From an uncultured Pseudomonadota bacterium (GTDB taxonomy: Bacteria > Bdellovibrionota_B > Oligoflexia > Oligoflexales > CAIYRB01), in assembly GCA_903928445.1 (NCBI GenBank), contig CAIYRB010000147.1, positions 1 through 56,862 on the forward strand: a DNA stretch of 56,862 nt, read 5' to 3'. Below are positions 52,454 through 56,862 of the stretch, piece after piece (the first letter of the stretch is position 1; each line of letters starts with the position of its first letter). Made by a program: the position numbers and the translations under genes. The notes under the pieces were generated by a model, which saw only the letters and a list, made by a program, of their open reading frames with translations, was not told the origin of the DNA and did not search any database.

Positions 52454-52709
52454 TGTGAGTCCTCTAAATCCACAAGTGCCGACATTGCTCTTATCGGCAT
52501 AAAGCCATTGAAAGTTGAGACATATTTTCTGATTACTAAAGCCAATGATTCGATTTGATTTTTAGTGTCACGACCAGGAGGCGCAGCGGCTTACTCTTTG
52601 CTTATCAAGGCACACCTGAACAAACTTTGGTCATCTGCAGTCAATGCGGGACCAACTGGTCAGGTCCCTAGACTTCGCCACCGCGGAACTCATCGAGAGT
52701 CGCATTTTT

Positions 52710-52730
52710 TAACGTAATTTTAGTACGTTA
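52710..52730. promoter_or_regulatory. palindromic operator, probably for the TetR regulator
   Basis: Perfect 7-base inverted repeat 'taacgta-attttag-tacgtta' in the AT-rich 341-base gap between the divergent DUF1592 gene and the hydroxylase gene. Length and symmetry suit a TetR-family site; the TetR gene lies 1 kb downstream in the same operon. Confidence 0.55.
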
Positions 52731-52794
52731 TAAATTAAATTAGCACTCACTAAATTAATGCGTTAAAGTGATCGTGATGACACAGGAGGCTGAT

Positions 52795-53691
52795 ATGGAT
52801 GCTGTCTTTACCACCATTGCCTACTCATCACCTGTTTTACTCACCTTGGCCGCCATAGAGATTTACTGGCTAAAGCGCCACGGTCGACCCTACCGTGCGC
52901 GTGACAGCCTGCTTTCTCTAGCGGACCTGGCGATTCGACGGGTGGTTAGCGCTGTGATAGGTGGCGGCGTGTTGATAACGATTGCGCGGTGGATTCCCTT
53001 TCGCTGGTTGGACCTCCCGCTACGCAGCGAGCCTGGTTGGAACTGGCTTAACATCGGCATCTTAGTCTTGGCCGTTGAGTTCTTTTATTACTGGTTTCAT
53101 CGCTGGTCGCATGAGATCCGCTGGTTCTGGGCGACACACGCCGTCCATCATTCATCCAACAGCATGTCGCTACTAACGGCGGAGCGGCTCGGCTGGACGC
53201 AAAGTCTTTCAGGCGCCGCGCTGACCTTCTTCCCCTTGGTGCTTCTCGGGTTTAAGGCGCAGGACGTCTCGGTAGTACTGAGCCTCAATCTACTCTATCA
53301 ATTCTGGTTGCACACGGAGGTGATCGGCGACTTAGGATGGTTTGAATCCGTCTTCAACACGCCATCTCACCACCGGGTGCACCACGGCGCCAATCCACGC
53401 TATCTGGACGCCAACTACGGCGGCATTTTAATCATCTGGGACCGCCTGTTCGGCACATTCGTGGCGGAATCCAGCGCTGAACCTGTGCGCTTTGGCCTAG
53501 TCAAGCCACTCGTCAGCAATAATCCGGTATACATAGCGCTGCACGAATGGATGAACGTTGCCAAGGATGTGTCCAGCCATTGGCGCAGTCCCAAACGTCT
53601 GCTAGGTTACCTGTTCGGCCCTCCCGGCTGGAGCCACGATGGTTCGCGCCTAACCTCGGCGCAGATGAAGCAAAGAGTTGTTGATCCCTAG
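52795..53691 (+). CDS. sterol desaturase / fatty acid hydroxylase superfamily protein
   Basis: 298 residues from the ATG at 52795, preceded by 'aggagg' at 6 bases; the open frame starts nine codons earlier. Integral membrane di-iron enzyme with about four helices and the superfamily's His motifs: 'HRWSHEIRWFW' (HxxxH), 'HAVHHSSN' (HxxHH) and 'HHRVHHGANPRYLDANYGG' (HxxHH). It hydroxylates or desaturates a lipid acyl chain or isoprenoid in the inner membrane. It is the first gene of a group with TetR, chromate transporter and desaturase genes, and lies just downstream of a perfect palindrome. Confidence 0.88.
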   Translation: MDAVFTTIAYSSPVLLTLAAIEIYWLKRHGRPYRARDSLLSLADLAIRRVVSAVIGGGVLITIARWIPFRWLDLPLRSEPGWNWLNIGILVLAVEFFYYWFHRWSHEIRWFWATHAVHHSSNSMSLLTAERLGWTQSLSGAALTFFPLVLLGFKAQDVSVVLSLNLLYQFWLHTEVIGDLGWFESVFNTPSHHRVHHGANPRYLDANYGGILIIWDRLFGTFVAESSAEPVRFGLVKPLVSNNPVYIALHEWMNVAKDVSSHWRSPKRLLGYLFGPPGWSHDGSRLTSAQMKQRVVDP

Positions 53692-53721
53692 GACCGATGG
53701 ACGCATAAGAGACGATGAACG

Positions 53722-54417
53722 ATGAAGAGTAGCGCTGCCAAACCAGCCCGCAACACGCGCAAACTGGGCCGTCCTCGTAAGCAGGGCGGCCCAGGCAGCC
53801 GCAGCTTAATTCTCGAGGCAGCGCTGGAGTTGTTTTCGAGTCAAGGCTACGAACCGACGTCGATCAAACAGATAACCGACAAGCTCGGATTTTCCGACAG
53901 CGCATTATATGGGCATTTTGCCAGTAAAGCAGACATTCGCACGGAATTATTTACCAACTTTGGGCCAGGTGCGCGACTACTTGAGTGGTCCGCTTTGGAT
54001 CTGGCGGGCGCCTTCGATCATCCCAAGGAATTTGTTAAGGACGTCCTGCATCGACTGGTGGAGCGATGGATGGACCCGCGGGAGCGGCAGTTCTTCCGCT
54101 TTATGCTCATGGAAAGCCTGCGAACGGATCAGGAGCCCATACTGAAGTTGGGTGAGGTGCAAGCGGAGCTGCGCAAACATCTGATGAAGATTGCGCAAAA
54201 ACTCATGGACCGCGGCCGACTTCTCCGACTGGATCCTGATTGGCTGGTAGGGCAATTTGTGGCTCCGATCATCACTCTACGCTTGGACGTGGCGTTTGAA
54301 ATCGAGGCACCGGTGACCCACGCCTTGGTGGCGCGACTAGATCAGCATGTGGACCTATTTTTTGTCACCTTCGGCGCATCACAGGCCGCCAGCATCATGG
54401 GAACGGACCTGCGCTAG
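53722..54417 (+). CDS. TetR-family transcriptional regulator
   Basis: 231 residues. After a basic N-terminal tail ('KLGRPRKQGGPGSRS'), the TetR helix-turn-helix appears as 'GYEPTSIKQITDKLGFSDSA' and 'LYGHFASKADIRTELF'. The rest is a helical ligand-binding domain with no recognised specificity. It lies 30 bases after the hydroxylase gene, so it is likely co-transcribed and autoregulated through the palindrome at 52710. Given its neighbours, a fatty acid or other hydrophobic ligand is possible. Confidence 0.88.
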   Translation: MKSSAAKPARNTRKLGRPRKQGGPGSRSLILEAALELFSSQGYEPTSIKQITDKLGFSDSALYGHFASKADIRTELFTNFGPGARLLEWSALDLAGAFDHPKEFVKDVLHRLVERWMDPRERQFFRFMLMESLRTDQEPILKLGEVQAELRKHLMKIAQKLMDRGRLLRLDPDWLVGQFVAPIITLRLDVAFEIEAPVTHALVARLDQHVDLFFVTFGASQAASIMGTDLR

Positions 54418-54533
54418 GCGCCAGATAGCAGCCTATGCAATTACACTAACAATAAGATATAATTGAACTCTTGCTGCATCCTGCCGGGCGCAGCCGCAGT
54501 CCATCCGAGACTCCAACCCCTAGTCGTGGTCCT

Positions 54534-55094
54534 ATGCAACAGCCTTCAATTAGGACATGGCTATGGGTTAACCTTAAGATTGGTGCTCTGAGTTTCGGCT
54601 CAGTCTCTCGAACAGTGCTGTTCCAGGATGAACTGGTCGCGAAACGATCCTGGCTCAGCCCTGAGGATTTTCAAGAATCATTGACGATAGCCCAGGTGCT
54701 GCCCGGGCCAAACCTGGTCAACCTAGCCGTATGCCTAGGCTTTAGGCTTTTCCCACCGGCGGTCGCCCTGGCCGGACTGGTACCGTTGGTCACACCCGGT
54801 GCCATCCTCGCGGTGCTGGTCGGTGTTTGGGTGCCGCTCGACAACCCTGGCATTAGAGCACTTTTTGCGGGATTCGCAATTGGCGCCTTCCTGCTGATGG
54901 GTAAATTCTTGTGGATGCTCGGCCAGGGCATGCTCAGTCAAGGACCAGCCACGGCGGCTAGACCTCGCCTCAAGGTGATTGGTCGCTTTTTAGTTGCCGC
55001 CCTGGTGGCGTTTGGTGTGTCTGCTGGGGTGGCTGTCTTGCCGCTGATCTTCACTGCGGTCGCCGTCTGTCTGCTTTGGGAATTTCTAACATGA
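54534..55094 (+). CDS. chrA: chromate transporter, subunit 1 (short CHR)
   Basis: 186 residues from the ATG at 54534; an upstream extension has no convincing start. Single CHR domain: 'LKIGALSFGSVSRTVLFQDE', 'KRSWLSPEDFQESLTIAQVL', 'PGPNLVNLAVCLGFRL', then hydrophobic helices ('LAGLVPLVTPGAILAVLVG'). Short CHR proteins form a two-gene transporter instead of one long fused protein and export chromate in exchange for other anions in the few tested cases. Its stop overlaps the second subunit start (ATGA). It lacks the usual FGG at the first motif (here FGS). Confidence 0.85.
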   Translation: MQQPSIRTWLWVNLKIGALSFGSVSRTVLFQDELVAKRSWLSPEDFQESLTIAQVLPGPNLVNLAVCLGFRLFPPAVALAGLVPLVTPGAILAVLVGVWVPLDNPGIRALFAGFAIGAFLLMGKFLWMLGQGMLSQGPATAARPRLKVIGRFLVAALVAFGVSAGVAVLPLIFTAVAVCLLWEFLT

Positions 55095-55630
55095 TTTATT
55101 GGCAGCTTTTCTGGCTATTTTTCCGCATCAGTCTCATCGCATTTGGTGGTGTGTTTGGCGTCTTGCCCGAACTTCAGCAGGTCGTCGTCGATCAGTATCA
55201 CTGGCTCAGCGCCGACCAGTTCGTACAAAGCTATGTCGTTGGCCAGTTCGTTCCAGGGCCAAATATGTCGATGGCCGCGCTGGTTGGCTACCGCATAGCT
55301 GGAGTCGGCGGCGCACTGTCCAGTATTTTTGGCATTTACTCCGGCCCCATTCTCTTGCTCAGTGCTGCAACCACACTGTATAGCCGGTACCGCACATTTT
55401 CATGGGTTAAGCGCACCGAGCTGGCGCTACGGCCGCTAGTCTTTGGATTGATCTTTGCTTCGACTGCACTCTTTCTCAAGCAGCAGATTGGTGACCAATG
55501 GCTATCTGGACTGCTTCTCGGAGTTCCCTTGATCTGGCTACACTGGACCGGCAATCTGGGTGCGATGGCTTGTATCTTTCTCGCCGGATTCGTTTGGTGG
55601 GGCATCCTCGTTTTAGGTCTACCGATTTAG
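55091..55630 (+). CDS. chrA: chromate transporter, subunit 2 (short CHR)
   Basis: 179 residues from the ATG at 55091, overlapping the first subunit's stop by 4 bases. CHR domain with 'LIAFGGVFGVLPELQQVVVD', 'HWLSADQFVQSYVVGQFVPG' and 'PNMSMAALVGYRIAG', then four or five membrane helices. It should form a heterodimer with the upstream subunit. The frame is complete, with no sign of fusion or damage. Confidence 0.87.
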   Translation: MIYWQLFWLFFRISLIAFGGVFGVLPELQQVVVDQYHWLSADQFVQSYVVGQFVPGPNMSMAALVGYRIAGVGGALSSIFGIYSGPILLLSAATTLYSRYRTFSWVKRTELALRPLVFGLIFASTALFLKQQIGDQWLSGLLLGVPLIWLHWTGNLGAMACIFLAGFVWWGILVLGLPI

Positions 55631-55644
55631 CAGTAGAATGGAAG

Positions 55645-56481
55645 ATGCACGGCACTTTGGCAGTTAATACCCCTCCAGTCCCAGGAGACCGCGTGTACGC
55701 AACCTTCAATCATCGGCACCTACGCCAGTACGTTGGTGGCGTGGCGTGGCCCACCATTGGTCTTGCAGTAGCCACATGGGCCGTCTTTATAGGCTCAGTG
55801 ACCGCCTTCGCCATGGGACACCTACCCGCCTGGGCCTTAGTCGTAATCAATAGCATCTCTAATTTCTACAGCTTCACGGTTCTGCATGAGGCCGTTCATG
55901 AAAACATCGAGGGTAGCGGTCGCGGCAAGCTGCTGACGGTGGTCTTGGGCTGGGCATCAGGACTGCTTTTTTTGGCACCTTTTCCGCCATTTCGCGTGAT
56001 TCACCTGACCCACCACCAACACACCAACGTTCCTATAAAGGACCCTGATATATGGGTCGCGGGAAGTAATCCCCTCTTGATTCTACTGCGCTGCCTCTTG
56101 ATCTACCCACACTACCTTTATGAATACATGATTAACTTCGACAAGCCGATTAGTCACAAAATTAAAACCCTTTCGATTTTTCTTCTGTATTGGGGTTCAG
56201 CAACAGCCCTTTTGTATACGCCACTTGCTGATATATCGCTTTATGGACTGATACTTCCTTCAATCCTTGGCACAGGATTAACGGCGCTATTATTCGATTG
56301 GCTACCCCACCACCCGCACAAAGACCAAGCCATCGCCGGCCATACCCGTAACTTTCCTAGCCGCACGCTTAATGTCGTCCTTGCTGGGCAAAATTATCAC
56401 CAACTACATCACGTAAATCCACGCGTCCCCTTTCACCGCTATCAAGAAGCATTTAAGGCGTCTTGCGTGGTCAAGCAATAG
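55645..56481 (+). CDS. membrane fatty acid desaturase
   Basis: 278 residues from the ATG at 55645, 14 bases after the chromate gene stop; the open frame extends further back but overlaps that gene. Several membrane helices and the three His boxes of membrane desaturases: 'LHEAVHENIEG' (HxxxH), 'IHLTHHQHTN' (HxxHH) and 'NYHQLHHVNPRVPFH' (QxxHxxHH type). An additional 'LFDWLPHHPHKD' is typical of the carotenoid-ketolase/desaturase branch. It inserts or modifies double bonds in lipids or carotenoids. A hairpin follows. Confidence 0.87.
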   Translation: MHGTLAVNTPPVPGDRVYATFNHRHLRQYVGGVAWPTIGLAVATWAVFIGSVTAFAMGHLPAWALVVINSISNFYSFTVLHEAVHENIEGSGRGKLLTVVLGWASGLLFLAPFPPFRVIHLTHHQHTNVPIKDPDIWVAGSNPLLILLRCLLIYPHYLYEYMINFDKPISHKIKTLSIFLLYWGSATALLYTPLADISLYGLILPSILGTGLTALLFDWLPHHPHKDQAIAGHTRNFPSRTLNVVLAGQNYHQLHHVNPRVPFHRYQEAFKASCVVKQ

Positions 56482-56491
56482 ATTTAAGCGA

Positions 56492-56519
56492 CGAGACCCC
56501 ACCTTTCAGACCGGTCTCG
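56492..56519 (+). terminator. hairpin after desaturase
   Basis: Perfect 7-base stem 'cgagacc' / 'ggtctcg' with a 14-base loop, 10 bases after the stop at 56481. No T-run. Likely end of the operon. Confidence 0.55.
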
Positions 56520-56605
56520 CCCAACGCTACGCGGCCCTTAGCTCGACTTTGACGGTTTTAATCTAACCAAAATGCCGGCCAGAACTAACTGATTTTATTG
56601 GCAAG

Positions 56606-56683
56606 TGTGAACCTCTGGCGATAGCATGCGGTGTAGAAAAGCCTGCGCCGTCTTAGCGGACGGTGCCACCGCCGAGGTTCACA
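56606..56683. repeat. inverted repeat at the end of an insertion sequence
   Basis: 'tgtgaacctc' (56606-56615) faces 'gaggttcaca' (56674-56683) across 58 bases. The second arm touches the start codon of the transposase. It probably marks the left end of the element, or a hairpin that would block ribosomes arriving on read-through transcripts. Confidence 0.5.
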
Positions 56684-56862
56684 TGACTCCCATACCAGAT
56701 TTCGTTAGGTTTGTATTTGTAGCATTTGTACCATGTTTTACAGCCCCAACGCTCGAACGCTTCATCCTACTGGCACTTGCAGCGATCATTACGACTGGAA
56801 GCCGGACGGTGAACAACCTGCTCCGCACACTGGGTTCTCTGGCATATGGCCATCCCGGATCA
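56683..56862 (+). CDS. transposase, 5' part (runs off the window)
   Basis: 60 codons open to the right edge from the ATG at 56683 ('ccgagg' about 8 bases upstream). The sequence 'IPDFVRFVFVAFVPCFTAPT' with 'LLALAAIITTGSRTVNNLLR' resembles the N-terminus of DDE transposases of IS701/IS4-like elements, in which a Pro-Cys-Phe stretch and a GSRTV-NLLR helix are conserved in my memory. The remainder, with the catalytic triad, lies outside the window. It is the only transposase gene here without visible damage so far. Confidence 0.65.
   Translation, partial: MTPIPDFVRFVFVAFVPCFTAPTLERFILLALAAIITTGSRTVNNLLRTLGSLAYGHPGS

Overview
The window reads as chromosomal accessory DNA of a Gram-negative bacterium of moderate GC content. 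Many proteins carry lipoprotein or Sec signal peptides, there are periplasmic and outer-envelope type proteins, DUF1552/DUF1592 partners, a CxxCH lipoprotein, and large histidine kinases sharing an unusual 'AHDVRKPF' phosphoacceptor box. My inference, not shown by any marker gene here, is a member of Bdellovibrionota (Oligoflexia-like) or a neighbouring deltaproteobacterial lineage. No rRNA, tRNA, CRISPR array or phage structural gene was recognised. Insertion-sequence debris is scattered throughout (IS21-type end, two IS4-type relics, an IS3-type orfA relic, and a transposase leaving the right edge), so the region has been rearranged repeatedly.

Layout. 1-3004: IS21-type end abutting a hybrid-kinase relic, then a minus-strand three-gene unit with an alkaline-phosphatase-superfamily enzyme. 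3575-10097: a glycosidase-like lipoprotein, an AAA/DUF4143 ATPase, an alginate-lyase-like lipoprotein and two fused gene relics (MFS, HIT). 10544-15433: two tandem membrane kinases, the first with its catalytic residues lost. 15455-18542: IS4 relic, a hypothetical protein, a small lipoprotein and an HExxH protein. 18673-20389: arsenic genes arsR, arsC and arsH with two matching operators. 20716-26236: a glycine-rich secreted protein, a CxxCH lipoprotein, a GreA/B-like factor, an IS4 relic and a 900-residue lipoprotein. 26644-32304: a Cj0069-type relic and a compact operon of five unknown envelope proteins. 32862-36928: a second AAA/DUF4143 ATPase, a ligase-like/RtcB composite and a MazF-type toxin-antitoxin pair.

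The two most interesting systems lie between 37.5 and 48.1 kb. First, 37567-39999 looks like a minimal RiPP cluster: a 41-codon peptide gene, a strong hairpin, an HExxH peptide-modification protein and an ABC exporter. Second, 40404-48122 looks like a complete diffusible-signal circuit: an ene-reductase, two HAD phosphatases, a single-hotdog AfsA-type butenolide synthase, a CMD-family protein, a periplasmic binding protein and a hybrid histidine kinase with two receivers. The last four genes are tightly coupled. The set matches the steps of gamma-butyrolactone synthesis plus a LuxP/LuxQ-like sensor, a combination I do not know to have been described.

48407-56481 holds a pirin, a DUF1552/DUF1592 pair, and a TetR-associated group (sterol-desaturase-like hydroxylase, TetR regulator, split chromate transporter, fatty-acid desaturase) preceded by a perfect palindrome. 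The stretch 48123-48406 shows no gene. The right edge cuts a transposase gene.
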